Assembly (NCBI RefSeq): GCF_002994745.2
Contig: NC_037094.1
Location: forward strand, 66,774,319-66,838,318
Reading direction: 5' to 3'
Length of the DNA stretch: 64,000 nt
Origin: Rosa chinensis
Lineage: Eukaryota; Streptophyta; Magnoliopsida; Rosales; Rosaceae
Part shown: in pieces, positions 22,334 through 35,456 of the stretch
Position numbering within the stretch: the stretch's first letter is position 1
Layout: every line of letters starts with the position of its first letter
Translations under genes and position numbers: made by a program
Notes under the pieces: generated by a model
The model's input: the letters and a program-made list of their open reading frames with translations, nothing else
Told to the model about the DNA's origin: nothing
Databases searched by the model: none

Positions 22334-25300
22334 AGAATCAGGAAGATCTTGTGTGGTACCAGAAGGAGAAAGAGCTAGAAAGGATTCATGTATTCCTGAG
22401 AGGGCTTGATGAGAAGCATAGCAGTGCCAAGGGAGAATTGCTCAGAATGACAGACCCGCCTAGTTTGACCACGGTTTTTACATACATCCGCAAGGATGAG
22501 TCTCAGCAGGAGAGTGTCAAACATGCACAGGTTGAAGTATCTAGCCTAGCCATTCAGGCTAAGTCACCGGCACCATTCCTCCATCAGCAGAGTTCAGCCC
22601 CACTTCTTCAGCAAGGTTTCCCACAAGGCTTCACCAACCGCACTCGTCCTCAATGTTCTTATTGCAACGACCTTGGGCATGTTCGGGAGACTTGTTGGAA
22701 GTTGAACCCACACCTTAAACCTAAAAAGCAAGGCTATCGTCCTAAGGCGAAAGCAGCAGCTGTTCAATTGGTCCAAGAACCAGACTTCTATGGCGTGGTT
22801 GGCCAAGATCATCATACAGCAGGGGGAGTTACTCCTACAGCCTCTATAGCTGGTCAAGGTAAAATTGGTATGGCTTTAAAGGTTTCTCACTTTGTTGGTT
22901 CTCATACATGGATTATTGATTCTGGTGCCTCTGACCATATGACTTATGATAAATCATATTTTACTGAGTTGTCTTCCCCACCAGTGTCCTATGTCACCAA
23001 TGCCAATGGTGAGGCTTTTCCTGTGTTAAGGTCAGGGTCTGTGCGTATTACTCCCACTTTAGAACTTCATAATGTGTTATATGTGCCTGACTTATCTCAT
23101 CACTTGATCTCTGTTCCACAGTTGAATACTGAATCTAAATGCTCCGTAACCTTTTATCCTATGTATGTGATTTTTCAGGATCTTCTCACCAGGGAGTTAA
23201 TCGGTCGGGGGTATCTGAGGGGCAGATTGTTTCATCTGGATCAGACATACGCAGGGGAGAAACCAGAAGCACCGTCTCGCGCCGCTTTGACTTTGAATTC
23301 TGATAAGCTAAGTGAAATTTGGTTGTGGCATCGCCGTTTAGGGCATCCATCTCTTAGTCTTATGAGAAAAACCATGCCTACTCTGTTTATTGGTGTGGAT
23401 GAGTCTGTTTTCCATTGTGAAACATGTGTCTTGGCCAAAAGTCATCGTGCTACTTATTCTCCTAGTATTTCTAATAAAAGTACTATTCCTTTTGAGTTGA
23501 TTCATTCTGATGTTTGGGGACCTTTTAGAGAACCCACTGTGTCTGGTATGAGATATTTTGTGTTGTTTATTGATGATTGTACGAGATTGTCATGGGTTGC
23601 TCTTCTTAAAACCAAAGATGAAGTCTTTCCAGCTTTTCAAACTTTTCGTACTCTTGTTCAAACACAATACCATAGCACCATTAAAATCCTTCGTTCTGAC
23701 AATGGAGGAGAATATGTTAATCATGTTTTCCAAGCGTTTTTCAAAGCCCATGGGATTGTTCACCAAACCACATGTCCACAAACACCAGAGCAAAATGGAG
23801 TGTCTGAAAGGAAAAACCGTCATTTACTTGATATGGCTCGTGCCCTTCTCTTTAGTGCTCATATGCCTAAGTATCTTTGGGGCGATGCTATTCATGCTTC
23901 CTCCCATCTTATCAATCGTCTTCCATCTAGTGTCCTTCATGGAAAAATTCCATTTGAGGTACTTGCCTCTCATGTTTCCTTCCCTTTATTTCATAATCTG
24001 CCAGCTCGTGTCTTTGGTTGTGTTGTTTTTGTCCATATTCCTAAAAATCAGCGGTCTAAGTTGGATGCCCGAGCGCTCAAGTGTGTGTTTGTGGGCTACG
24101 GAGGTTATCAGAAAGGGTACAAGTGCTATCATCCACCAACCAGAAAGTACTATGTCACTATGGATGTTACTTTCTTTGAGGACATGAGTTATTTTTCCTC
24201 CTCAGATACAGCTCTTCAGGGGGAGAGGAATTCATTTTTTGAAGAGCTCTATCATGGAGAGGGGGAGGAATCAGAAAGTGGAGAAGAAGTCGCACAGGCA
24301 GGAGGTATTTTGACAGATCCAGTTGAGAGCATTGACTCATCATTTCCAGAAGCAGAAGCTCCAGACATCCAGACACCTGTTTCAATCATTGAACATGCAG
24401 TTGAAGACACAACTGCCCCTACTGCCATCACTTCTACCCCTGACCCACAACTTCCTGGTGCTGAAGATCACTCATTTGAGGTATGTCCACCCACTAGTAC
24501 TGGCAATAGTGAGTCTAATGTTGAGCAATATGTGTTACCCAATAAGACCACTCGAGGTCAATCAGCCAAACGATATGAACCTACTCTTACTGCCAAGTCA
24601 AAATACCCAGTAGCCAATTATATGTCCACTAGGAAGTTGTCTAAGTCATATGAATCATTTGTGAATCAAATATCTGCTGTATCAGTACCTAACAGAGTGC
24701 AGGATGCATTGGGGGATCCAAAGTGGAGGAAGGCAATGGATGAAGAAATGGAGGCGTTGCAGAAGAACAATACTTGGCAACTTGTGCTTCCACCACAAGG
24801 CAAGAAGGCTGTAGGCTGTCGTTGGGTGTTTACTGTGAAACATAATTCAGATGGATCAGTGAATCGATACAAAGCACGCCTTGTAGCAAAGGGGTTTACT
24901 CAGACGTATGGTATTGACTATGATGAAACATTTGCTCCTGTTGCCAAGATGAACACTATTCGGGTTCTACTATCGTTTGCTGCTAGTTTAAACTGGCCAC
25001 TCCGACAGTTTGATGTCAAGAATGCATTTCTTCATGGAGAGTTAGTCGAGGAAGTATACATGAGCCTTCCACCTGGGTATATAGTTGCTTCTCCTGGTGA
25101 TTTGTATGCAAATTGAGAAAGTCTCTGTATGGTCTCAAACAGTCACCTCGTGCTTGGTTTGGGAGATTTTCACAGTTCATGAGGAAGGTTGGTTACAAAC
25201 AGAGCAACTCAGATCATACCTTGTTTCTCAAGCATCAACAAGGGAAGGTAACAGCTCTAATTATTTATGTGGATGATATGGTAATCACTGGCAATGATAC

Positions 25301-26232
25301 TGTTGAGATGGATAGACTGCAGAGACAGCTAGCCTCTGAGTTCGAGATGAAGGACTTGGGTGAACTTAAGTACTTCTTAGGAATTGAGGTAGCCAGGGGG
25401 AGAGAAGGAATCTACCTGTGCCAAAGGAAGTATGTTCTTGACTTGTTAACAGAGACAGGTTTGTTGGATTGCAAACCTATTGATACTCCTATTGAGCAGA
25501 ATCACTGTTTAGCTGAGTATCCAGATCAGGTACCTACTTATCGAGCTTGCTATCAGAGGTTAGTTGGGCGCTTGATTTATTTGGCTCATACTAGACCAGA
25601 TGTTGCATATGCAGTGAGTGTGGTGAGTCAGTTCATGCATAACCCGAGTGAAAGTCACATGGATGCTGTTATGAGAATTTTAAAGTACCTGAAGTCAGCT
25701 CCAGAAAGGGGAGTATTGTTTTCTGGACACAACAACATCCTTGAGGTTTGTGGCTTTACAGATGCAGATTGGGCTGGAAATATTACAGACAGGAGGTCAA
25801 CATCAGGTTACTTTACCTTTGTGGGAGGTAATTTGGTTACATGGAAGAGTAAGAAACAGAAAGTTGTGGCACGATCTAGTGCTGAGGCCGAATATAGAGG
25901 TATGGCTCACGGAGTGTGTGAATTGCTGTGGCTGAGAAATCTTGTACGTGATTTGGGTTTCAAACTCAAAAATACTATGCAGTTGTATTGTGACAACAAG
26001 GCAGCCATTGACATATCACAGAATCCAGTACAACATGATCGTACTAAGCATGTGGAGGTTGATCGTCATTTTATAAAGGAGAAGCTAGATGCCAAAATTA
26101 TTAGCTTTCCTTTTGTTCCAACGGAAGAGCAACTTGCAGATATACTTACCAAAGGAGTTTCTAGGAAGGCGTTTTATGACTCACTAAGCAAGTTGGGCAT
26201 GGTTGATGTGTATGCGCCAACTTGAGGGGGAG

Positions 26233-26404
26233 TGTTAGCGTGAGTCATAGTTTGATATTAGGAATAGAATATATTGTAATTATTTCGTAGTATAGAATAT
26301 ATTGTACTTACCTGTTATATTCTTGTAATCCTCTTTATATACCTCCACTGTGAGATGAATAAAATATAAGACAATTCATTCTCTAAGTCTCGTCTTGTTT
26401 AACT
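26233..26404 (+). repeat. 3' LTR of outer Copia
   Basis: 172 bp; preceded by tgagggggag (26223-26232) and followed by the target duplication gaaaa. Confidence 0.95.
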
Positions 26405-26409
26405 GAAAA

Positions 26410-28042
26410 AACCTACTTTATATCAATATCAAACAATATGCATGAGTGAGATTTTTTTTTTTTTTTTTGAAAAATAAATTTTAAAATATTTTCGACAAAT
26501 ATTGTTGTGAATGACAATGATGTTAGATACTAAGTTAAAACACCAATGCATGTATCAATCAAATAATCGAAGTCACGTACATCTATATGGAGGGACAAAT
26601 GAAATGACACTTGATACACTAAGAACCGCCACAAGCCTTCATGAATGAGCTATTCTTCTTCCTCCCTTATTGTCCCTCTTTGTTCGATTTGCAATGGAAT
26701 CACAGATATGCAATAAATATTCCTCCTCCATCGTTTTTCTTCATTAGAGGGATTAATCGGTGCAGTGTTAGTGCCAGTTTTCAAATTTCTACAATTAATG
26801 AGCACGGTTTCACAGTCAGTAGTGACCAAAACCCCAACCAAAGGAAATTGAGTTTTGTTAGATTGGTGCTTACAGTGCACTTGAGCGGATAATAGAAACA
26901 AAGAATGTTCATCAGGTCAGTAATTACGTTTACGTCTAGATTGATATAATAGAGTAATATAAAAGAGCTCCAACTCAAAATTTTCTTTTTAGATTTCAGG
27001 GTGATTGACAAAGAATTCAGTAATGTGTAAGTGGTATGTTAAACAAATATAGTATAGTATAAACATTATCTTATGATAAGTATCAATTCAATTTTTTGAA
27101 GGCATTAATATAAAAGTATAGTTGTCATCGCTGATTGGGTCAAATGCCCGATGTCCGACCAAAATTGAAGTCTTCAAGAGATCCTCCAACCAGACTGGTA
27201 GTATTGAAACCATATATATAAACTATGACCAGTTGAACATGTGTAGAATAGCAATGAATGTATCCAAAACTCTAGCCATCCCATACAAATTGAAACATGT
27301 TATTTACTTTTGAGAAGACAAAATGCCCTAATGGTATTTTGTCATAGAGTACATGACAAAATTATTAGCATGTTGTAGAAGCGAATGAAGGGCTTGTTAA
27401 TTACTTAATTTGATAGGGCACATGCATGCTTCATTTGCATCTAAACTTGGAGTCCTCCTTTGGTTTGGTTTTGCATTACAAAAACAAAGTGTTTTCAACA
27501 TCCATATAACAAAAAATCCGAAAAATGACACATAAAAGAGAAAAAAAAAATAAAAGATGATATTTCCTTTCTAACTACAGGGATGAACACCAAAAGTCCG
27601 CTCGTCAATACTATATCTAACAAAAGAAAAAACATTACGAATAATTTAGTAGTTGATTTTCAAACATACCTAATTTTTCTTTTCTTTTGAAAATATTTTT
27701 CTTATGAGATTCACGTTGTTTTTCCTTCTTCAGTCAAAAAGACTATTTGCACTTTAATTCATCGTACAAAACAAGGTCCAGATGGTCCACAGGTCCAAAA
27801 AGTCTCTTGACAAGTCCAAAAAACGGGTCGGGTTACTCGCCACGAACAAATAAACGGATCTTAGACAAGTGGCGTAACTGGCGGGCACAGACAAAACGGT
27901 CGCCGTAGCCAAACCCCAACAAGACATAAAGTCGCATCCGAAATCATAACGCCGTTGCCTAACGGAAAATTCATCGCCTGTCCAAAAATCATGGACCCAA
28001 AAACCACGCCTAAACTCGAAAGAAATTTCAAAAATGAGACCC
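26410..28042. other. Intergenic and promoter region of the galactosyltransferase gene
   Basis: AT-rich, with a T-run of about 18 bp near 26452-26469. Short frames at 26641-26892 and 27122-27313 have no recognisable product. The last few hundred bases before 28043 probably include the promoter of the next gene. Confidence 0.5.
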
Positions 28043-28050
28043 CTATAAAT
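28043..28050 (+). promoter_or_regulatory. Probable TATA box of the galactosyltransferase gene
   Basis: ctataaat lies 92 bases upstream of the ATG. It is followed by a pyrimidine patch (tctctctctcttctctttct, about 28099-28120) typical of plant core promoters and 5' leaders. The transcription start would be near 28075 by usual spacing. Confidence 0.6.
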
Positions 28051-28141
28051 CTCACTGTCTCTCTCCATTCACTTTCAGCTTCCTCACAACTTCTTCTCTC
28101 TCTCTCTTCTCTTTCTCTCTCGGAAAGAACACGCAGGGAGT

Positions 28142-31100
28142 ATGAAGAACCGAAGCTCCAGCAAGATCTCCGCAAAATGGATTCCCATTTTCTGCATACC
28201 CTCCTTTTTTCTCGGCATGCTCATCACCAGCAGGTATACTCATCTTCATCTTCTTAATGATTCCATTATCAGTTTCCGGATTATGTCTAGTCGAATTTTG
28301 GGTTGTGTTGGTGACCGTCTGAGGTTGTTGGTTTAGCAGAATGTGGGCGGTACCTGAATCGAACGGTCAGCTCATTTCGACTCGTCGTCACGAGCAAGAG
28401 CTTCAAATTGTATCTGAAGATTGCGAAACTAAGAAGGTAATGATTTTATTGGCCTTAAATGGAAAACCCTTCCGTTTGGATTTAGGTTTTCTTTCTAAAA
28501 GAAGCAAAATTTGTTGCTAAAGAGGTGAACTTTGTTGGTTTTATACAGAAGCTTGGACAAGAGAAGGATGTGATGAACGAAATCTACAAAACCCACGAGT
28601 CAATTCAGTGAGTACAACAGAACTTGAGCTCTAGTTTCTTGGATTTGGGTTGCTTTGTATTGGTTGCAGTTATGTGAGTTTTGTGTACTGATAACTTTGG
28701 GTGCTTATTTGCGGAGGCACATCAGATCTCTAGACAAGCAAATGGCGTCAATTCAGATGGAACTAGCAGCAGCTCGGAGTTCTAAAGAGATGGGGGTCTC
28801 TGATGACTCCACCGCCACGTCAGTATTGCAGAAGGACAATTCAGCCAAGAAGAAAGCATTGGACAATTCAGCCAAGAAGAAAGCATTTATTGTTATTGGA
28901 ATTAACACTGCTTTTAGTAGTAGGAAGCGGCGAGATTCGGTTAGAGAGACTTGGATGCCTCAAGGTATTATAGCTTTGTTACTCTTCTTAATCTATGTAT
29001 GCATAAGATCCTAGTGGTTTGTGTGGGCTTGATTGCTGGAATTGTGTCAATTGTTCGGCCAGGGGAAAAGTTACTACAGTTGGAGCGTGAGAAGGGGATT
29101 GTTATCCGTTTCATGATTGGCCACAGGTATTTTGGCTTCACCTGTTCTTTTCCATCAAGAATTGTCATGATATAGTTACATTTAAGTTGTGTAACTGCAG
29201 CCTGTGCAATGAAATTTGAAGAGGAAATCCTTACATATGCATGTGCACCCTTTACTTTATTTTTCTTAATTTCAACCCTTACTTTAGTTTTAGTTCAACA
29301 TGTCAGATATTGAGATTTTCAATATAATGTGAAACCTTGTATTAGATGCAGTATGATCCATTGGTAGCTCATTTCTAGGACAAGTTCTGCATCACATGCT
29401 TCCCCTAGTTTAGTTTGAAGTCATCATTTTTTATATCAAGACTTGCAATGGGGTTTATTTTTCTGTTGCTTATATAGCACATGAAGTATGATCTACTGTG
29501 AAAGTTGGTTTGCATGATGTCACTGACCAATCTAATGTAACTATGACCTGCCATTTTTTAAGAAGAGGAACTCGGAGAACAGGAAGATATCCGGATGATG
29601 TTATATCTAATAATATACACCACACCATGTTTATTTATTTATCTATTCTCATGTATGATATGCGTATGATATTATCAGCATTCACAAAATGTTTATAGAT
29701 TCGTTATCAAAAGGATGTTCTTTTTTCATTATGAAACTGACCTCAGTGGTATCTGTGCCATTTACACAGTGCAACATCCAACAGCATTTTAGATCGAGCC
29801 ATTGATTCAGAAGAATCTCAACACAAGGATTTCCTCAGGCTGGTAAGAGAGCTGACATAAAACTTTGTATCCATGGAACTATTATACCATAAATCTGTTC
29901 TGAGTCTTGTTTTGTACTGAAGGAACACGTTGAAGGTTATCATGAGTTGTCTGCCAAAACAAAAACTTTCTTCACCACTGCAGTTGCAAAGTGGGATGCT
30001 GATTTTTATGTCAAGGTGGATGATGATGTACATGTCAATTTGGGTATGGCCTATTGCTGCATTGCTCCTATTTACTTTTTTAGTAGTAAAAATATATGAA
30101 TATCATTACTAAGGATGAGTTTCTTACCTTTCTTGCTTGGACAGGCATGCTAGCTTCAACTCTTGCCCATCATCGTTCAAAGCCTAGAGTATACATTGGC
30201 TGCATGAAATCTGGACCTGTTCTTGCTCAAAAGTAATTGTCCTGAGCATTTACATTGATGATAGATAATACTACTCTGTGATTCTCACCAATGCTTAAGG
30301 GGAGGAACTATTAATTCTAATATGTTTCTTTGTTCTCTAGGAGTGTTAAGTACCATGAACCAGAGCACTGGAAGTTTGGTGAGGCTGGAAACAAATACTT
30401 CCGACATGCAACAGGACAGATTTATGCAATCTCCAAGGATCTAGCTACATACATCTCCATTAACCAGTAAGAATATGTTGTTTTATATTAATTTTCTTTC
30501 AATTGCTGATATATCGGACCATATGTAATCACATCTGCAAGACTGTTTGATGGTGTTCATATGATTTCAATTTTTCTTTTATACTACGTTCTGCAATGAT
30601 TGAAGTCCTGGGACACACTGTTTTTTTGTTGCAGACCCATATTGCATAAGTATGCCAATGAAGATGTGTCTCTTGGTTCGTGGTTCATTGGTCTTGAAGT
30701 TGAACACATTGACGAGCGCAATATGTGTTGTGGCACTCCACCAGGTACTTTCTTTAGCACAGATTTGTGATTAGTGAAGGTCTTCCGTCCAACTTATAAT
30801 AAATGAAAAGAATAAAAGGCAATGTTCATATGGACCCACTCAAGAGATATATGGTGATATATTTGCGAGCAATTTTGCTCTCCTGTAAGAACAATACCAC
30901 TTTGGGCCATCAGATGTCCCTGGTTTCTACTTGCAAGGAACCTTATTGTTAGGAATATGATGTTTACCCAGAGCTCATTACTTGCATCTGAAATTTACGG
31001 ATGTGATGAGTCTATATATTTTTGAATCTTGTTTTTAATTCAGTTGAATCTTCTGCAGATTGTGAGTGGAAGGCACAGGCAGGTAATGTGTGCATTGCAT

Positions 31101-31207
31101 CATTTGATTGGAGCTGCAGTGGTATCTGCAAGTCAGTGGAGAAGATTAAATTTGTTCACGAAAAGTGTGGTGAAGGGGATGCAGCTGTTTGGGGTTCGTT
31201 GTTCTAG
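28142..31207 (+). CDS. B3GALT: Beta-1,3-galactosyltransferase, GT31 family (Golgi type II membrane protein)
   Basis: Eleven exons with phase-consistent GT-AG junctions: 28142-28233, 28340-28436, 28549-28607, 28717-28964, 29063-29126, 29770-29842, 29923-30043, 30145-30232, 30341-30466, 30635-30744, 31059-31207. The product is 408 residues, normal for the plant family. A short basic N-terminus and one membrane helix (about 13-29, [16 protein letters not shown]) anchor it in the Golgi. A stem of about 100 residues follows. The catalytic domain opens with [20 protein letters not shown] and RETW. The metal-binding DxD is VDDDVH (D244-D246), and the EDVSLGSW block starts at E332. It should transfer galactose from UDP-Gal in beta-1,3 linkage to glycoprotein or arabinogalactan glycans; the acceptor cannot be read from sequence. 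It resembles the B3GALT7/8 subgroup. The stem carries a 27-bp in-frame duplication. Confidence 0.95.
28835..28888 (+). repeat. 27-bp in-frame tandem duplication in galactosyltransferase exon 4
   Basis: gacaattcagccaagaagaa starts at 28835 and again at 28862. The encoded DNSAKKKA is present twice (residues 123-130 and 132-139) at the end of the stem, just before the catalytic domain. Confidence 0.95.
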
Positions 31208-32475
31208 ATCACTTCCCTTTGTAGGGTCTTTGCTCTGAAAACAAACTAGTACATACAAACCGTTCAATTGTGATCACATCAAATGCAGCAACACTATTGA
31301 GATTATAGTGGAGGTGGACATGTCCAAGATATTGCTTCTTTGACTCTCAGGGAAGTGATGAGCCACTGCTTAAGTTATGCTGAACTGTTCATCTGAAGAG
31401 TTGACGTGAATTTGAAGACACCATTTGTGTTTCAAGATGTCTTCCGATTGTAATTCAGCGCGGTAGGATATAAGGGTATTTATACAAATTGATAGTTCAT
31501 TTATTTTATTACAGTTTTACATAGTGTGTGATATGTTATGTAGTCCGTCCTTCCACTGTTACAGTAGAATTACTAATGTAATGCACAAAATAGAAACAAC
31601 ATTGCTTTCGCTACATTTTTCTTGTTATGTGATGACACTGAGATTGATGGATTTCCTATTTCTGAAGTTTTGAAAGTTTGAAACATGGATGAGCTCTTAT
31701 GCCTTCATTAGCACACTTGAGCAGAACAAGGGGCTATCGAATTATCAGTAGCTTCTGATGAGAACTGATGGTTTCAGATCAGTTTGGGCTCATGAGAATG
31801 CAAAACACAAAAATAATTTAACGTGTCTAGCATGCGAGATAACCTTAAAAGATGATTAGAAAGTACTTACTGAAAAGTGAAAATTGACAACCCGAGTCAA
31901 ATCGACATAAACTAGAAAATATATGCACAATTTAAAACTTTAAACATTAGAGTGTACATCCTCCATCATAGAAAAAGTCGATGAATTTTATTTATAATAA
32001 TTTATCTTGTGCTTAAGGAAAAAAAACCAAATATACGCTAGTCACAAAACACTATCTTTGAATTCAATTTGGATTTGAATTGTCATGTAATCGAAATCAC
32101 ACGGACACCAAATTTTAATTTCACATGATATTATTAATTTAAAAAAAGAAAAAATACATACCACATGATCATATATATTTTCAGACCACCACGTGTACTA
32201 TAATTTATAGCAAAAATAAATAAATTACTGCAGTCTAAAAAACAAAAAAAAGTTCTTGTAATATACACACGTATTTGAGTTCCTAGGCTGCCAAGTAATT
32301 CTGGACAGAAGGCCCAAAAATAATTGGGCTCAATAATTACATCAATTAATTTGGATGTTCTCTTTGTCATCTATCAGAATATCACACTGATTTTACACAC
32401 ACAACTTCATCATCGGCTCTCTCGCCTCTGCCTACCTAATCGCCGCCGTCGACCTGAGATTAGTCTCCGACGGTA
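31208..32475. other. Intergenic: 3' region of galactosyltransferase gene and VPS9A promoter
   Basis: Bases 31208 to about 31600 are probably the 3' untranslated region. The remainder is AT-rich with no repeats or ORFs I can support. Confidence 0.5.
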
Positions 32476-35456
32476 ATGGAGAACGCCGACGTCTTCACCG
32501 GGCTGCACGAATTTCTCGAACGCATGCGTCAACCGTCGGCCAGCGACTTCGTCAAGTCTATCAAAAGGTGAAAATGAAATACGAAATTGAAAATGTTGAT
32601 GTGTGGATTGGATTGAGAAATTGAGCGAGTTTATCATTATTTGAAAACTGATCGGATTATTATTGCAGTTTCATTGTGTCGTTCACGAACAATTCTCCTG
32701 ATCCAGAGAGGGACAGTGCTGCGGTGCAGAACTTCTTTGCGCAAATGGAAGTGGATTTTAGGGTTCATCCACTTTGGGCTGGTTGTTCTGAAGAGGAGCT
32801 CGATAGTGCTGGCGAGGTCAGTAATTTCAGTTTTACTTAGCCGGTAATAGTCATTTTTCTCTAGTTCTTACAGCTTATGATTCTAGTCTTTGCTTAGTTA
32901 TATGAATTTGAACTAACTAGCAAGTAAGAAGAGGAGATATATCATTAATTGAGTGTTTTTTTTTCGGGTATGAAACTTATCTTCTATTAATGCCGGAGAA
33001 AGGAAGAAAGGAAAGATGTGTTAATTGCTATTTCTGGACATTTAATGTCACATTTGATGTTAGAGAATGAGAGGTAACAAACCCTTCAAAGAGAGCTGAA
33101 GGAAAAAAGAAACGAAAGAAATCTAGTGTCGTATAGAAGGGAGGTTGAAGATCGATGAATTTTTAAAAGATTTTTCTACTGATTTTACCTGCTGGAGGAA
33201 CTTTCTAGTTTAATCTGCTTTCCACGTTCACTGTATCATTATTGTTTTGGATAAGAATGCACACACCGTGTTGTTTGATGATCTGAAGGATTTTGCTAAT
33301 ACTTGATATCTCTGATTGATGTTGTTGGTTGTTTTCTGTTTTCTTCTTTGCCTGGGCTTTCTGTTAAATACAGGGACTGGAGAAGTATGTCATGACAAAG
33401 TTATTTACTCGTGTATTTGCTTCACTTCCAGATGATGTAAAACTTGACAACATACTACATGAGAAGATGGCTTTGGTTCAACAATTCATTCGACCAGAAA
33501 ATTTGGATATTCAGGCCCCCTTTCAAAATGAAACATCATGGCTGGTGAGTAGAAAAATACACTTATTGATATATGTGTTTTTTTGTGTTCTGTGTGCATT
33601 AGGTTTTTTTTTAATATAGACAGTTTCCAATCAAGATGCATTGCTCTGCATAATCACACATATACACAGGTTCAGTACTTTCCAATGCAGATGGCTAAGT
33701 TGTAGAAATTTTCTAGACAAATGAAACTTTATATTTTGGAGGCCAATGGATCTTCGGATGCCTACAATCTCTTACAAAGAAATAAAGGGAAAAAAGGGAA
33801 GAAGAGTTGTTAAATGAAATTTAAGTATTCATCAATACTTTAAGTGATAGATAGGCTATAGAAGAATAACATAAACTGAACTTGCTTCAGTTTGTTTTGT
33901 ATTTTGAATAAGATATGAGTGGACAATTTATCTGATTTGTTTATCTAAGAAGGAAATAGTAAACATCATAAGTTTTTCCGAGTATTGCTTATTAATAAGG
34001 AAATATGATCAGGATAGTGCTGGATTTGCTAACTTAGGTAAGCCTTATTATACTTTAAACAAAATACCTAGTTGGGGGAACCATGATCGACTTTCTCCTC
34101 TTCCTGTGAACTCATGTGTATTTTTTCTCCCAGATTCACACACTTTTCACACTCTGAGTGATTAATGTATCCCAATTTCTCGAATCTGGTTTTTCTTGGC
34201 TCTTTAATTTTTGATGGTGAGCATGCACATGGGACACTGGTGAATCATGATGTTCTTCAGTATGGTTTGTTGAATATCTCCTGTTAAATTCATTCTCTTG
34301 CAATTTTTCGATTTTGTTGTTGCAGCTTGCACAGAAAGAACTGCAAAAGATCAATATGTACAAGGCACCAAGGGACAAGCTTGTGTGTATCCTCAATTGT
34401 TGCAAGGTTATCAATAACTTGCTGCTCAATGCTTCTATTGCTTCAAATGAGAATCCTCCCGGGGCTGATGAATTTCTTCCTGTCTTAATTTATGTTACTT
34501 TGAAGGTATGGCCAACTTCATATGATGGCCTGATTATTTTGATTCAATATTTTCAGCTGATGCAATGCATTTGTTCTTCTATTCTACCTATATTTATTAT
34601 GATTTGGCTACTGCTGCAAAACATTAAAACTCAGACATAGCTCTTAACTGATCCCATCAATGAAAAAATATAATATGTATATTATAAACTTGCTTTACAT
34701 GTGATGCAGGCAAACCCTCCGCAACTGCACTCAAATTTGTTGTATATACAAAGATACAGGCGACAATCTCGATTAGTAGCAGAAGCAGCCTATTTCTTCA
34801 CAAACATGCTGTCTGTCGAATCCTTCATTTCAAATATCGATGCGAAAGCCCTGTCAATGGATGAAACTGAGTTTGAAAAGAACATGGAATCTGCTCGAGC
34901 AATTCTATCAGGACTCTCAACTGATTTGAACAGCCAGCCTAATCAAAGCGATCAACCTGTGAATATAAACAAGGAGCCAACAGCACCGCCCAAATCGTCA
35001 AAAGTTCCATCTCTTTCAGATTTGGAGGATAAGGGTGCAGCACTCCTTGTAAACGATAAGCAGGCAAGCCAGGTTTTCCGGCAGTATCCATACTTGTTTG
35101 CGCATGTTGGTGATCTAACAGTTAATGATGTAGAAGACCTTCTTAATAATTACAAACAGCTTGTTTTCAAGTATGTTTGTCTCTCCAAAGGATTAGGTGA
35201 TTCTGCTCCATCTCTTCCTCTAAAGAGTTCAGAAACACAGGATCGCCAGCATGCTGAAACTGCAAAGCAACAGGACCATACTAGAGCTGCAGAGCCTAAT
35301 GATGGGCCATCAAAGGATACCGATAGAAAGGATGATGGTTCAAATACAGGGTCTCTTTTTGAAGTGGAAAGTTTAGAATCTAAATTGTCAGAGGATCAAA
35401 CAGTAGCACCACAAGACAGTAAACATGAAGAGTCCTCTCAATCACAGCTCTCCTAG
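32476..35456 (+). CDS. VPS9A: VPS9A, guanine nucleotide exchange factor for RAB5 GTPases
   Basis: Five exons with consistent phase: 32476-32567, 32669-32816, 33374-33544, 34326-34505, 34710-35456; 445 residues. The N-terminal helical bundle begins [18 protein letters not shown]. The VPS9 domain covers roughly 100-240, with [20 protein letters not shown] and [18 protein letters not shown]. Asp185 (in [12 protein letters not shown]) and Tyr225 (in EAAYFF) match the residues known to be essential for exchange in Arabidopsis VPS9a, down to the numbering. A second conserved block ([20 protein letters not shown]) lies near 320-345, and the tail is acidic and disordered. The protein activates plant RAB5s (RHA1, ARA7, ARA6) on endosomes for vacuolar and endocytic traffic. 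The C-terminal half is shorter than I recall for Arabidopsis. Confidence 0.96.

Larger units (their letters stand above)
17474..26225 (+). pseudogene. gag-pol of outer Copia, split by insertion and one frameshift
   Basis: The Gag start at 17474 (MGGDDSQSSK) opens a frame that ends in the inner element's LTR at 18001. The same frame resumes after the inner element (from about 22339). It then shows the zinc knuckle [14 protein letters not shown], protease [11 protein letters not shown], integrase HRRLGHPS...CETC and SDVWGP/SDNGGEY, and reverse transcriptase up to a stop at 25116. A one-base loss near 25104 shifts the frame, and 25113-26225 supplies the remainder: YVDDMVITG, then RNase H with DADWAG and CDNKAAIDI, ending at the purine tract. 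Apart from these two breaks the reading frame is open throughout. Confidence 0.9.
16511..26404 (+). mobile_element. Outer Copia LTR retrotransposon, carrying a nested Copia
   Basis: LTRs of 172 bp at 16511-16682 and 26233-26404 differ at three sites, and the 5-bp target duplication gaaaa lies at 16506-16510 and 26405-26409. LTRs begin TGTTAG and end AACT. A primer-binding site follows the left LTR and a purine tract precedes the right one. Gene order gag, protease, integrase, reverse transcriptase, RNase H marks Ty1/Copia; short LTRs and protein style suggest the Ale-type group, which is an inference. The element without its passenger would be about 5.5 kb. Gag is split by the inner element and pol has one frameshift, so it is not autonomous now. 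Confidence 0.95.

Noticed and set aside
26641..26892. 83-codon plus-strand frame
   Set aside because: No domain, no splice context, and an equally long antisense frame overlaps it.
34136..34429. 97-codon minus-strand frame
   Set aside because: Antisense to VPS9A exon 4 and its intron.
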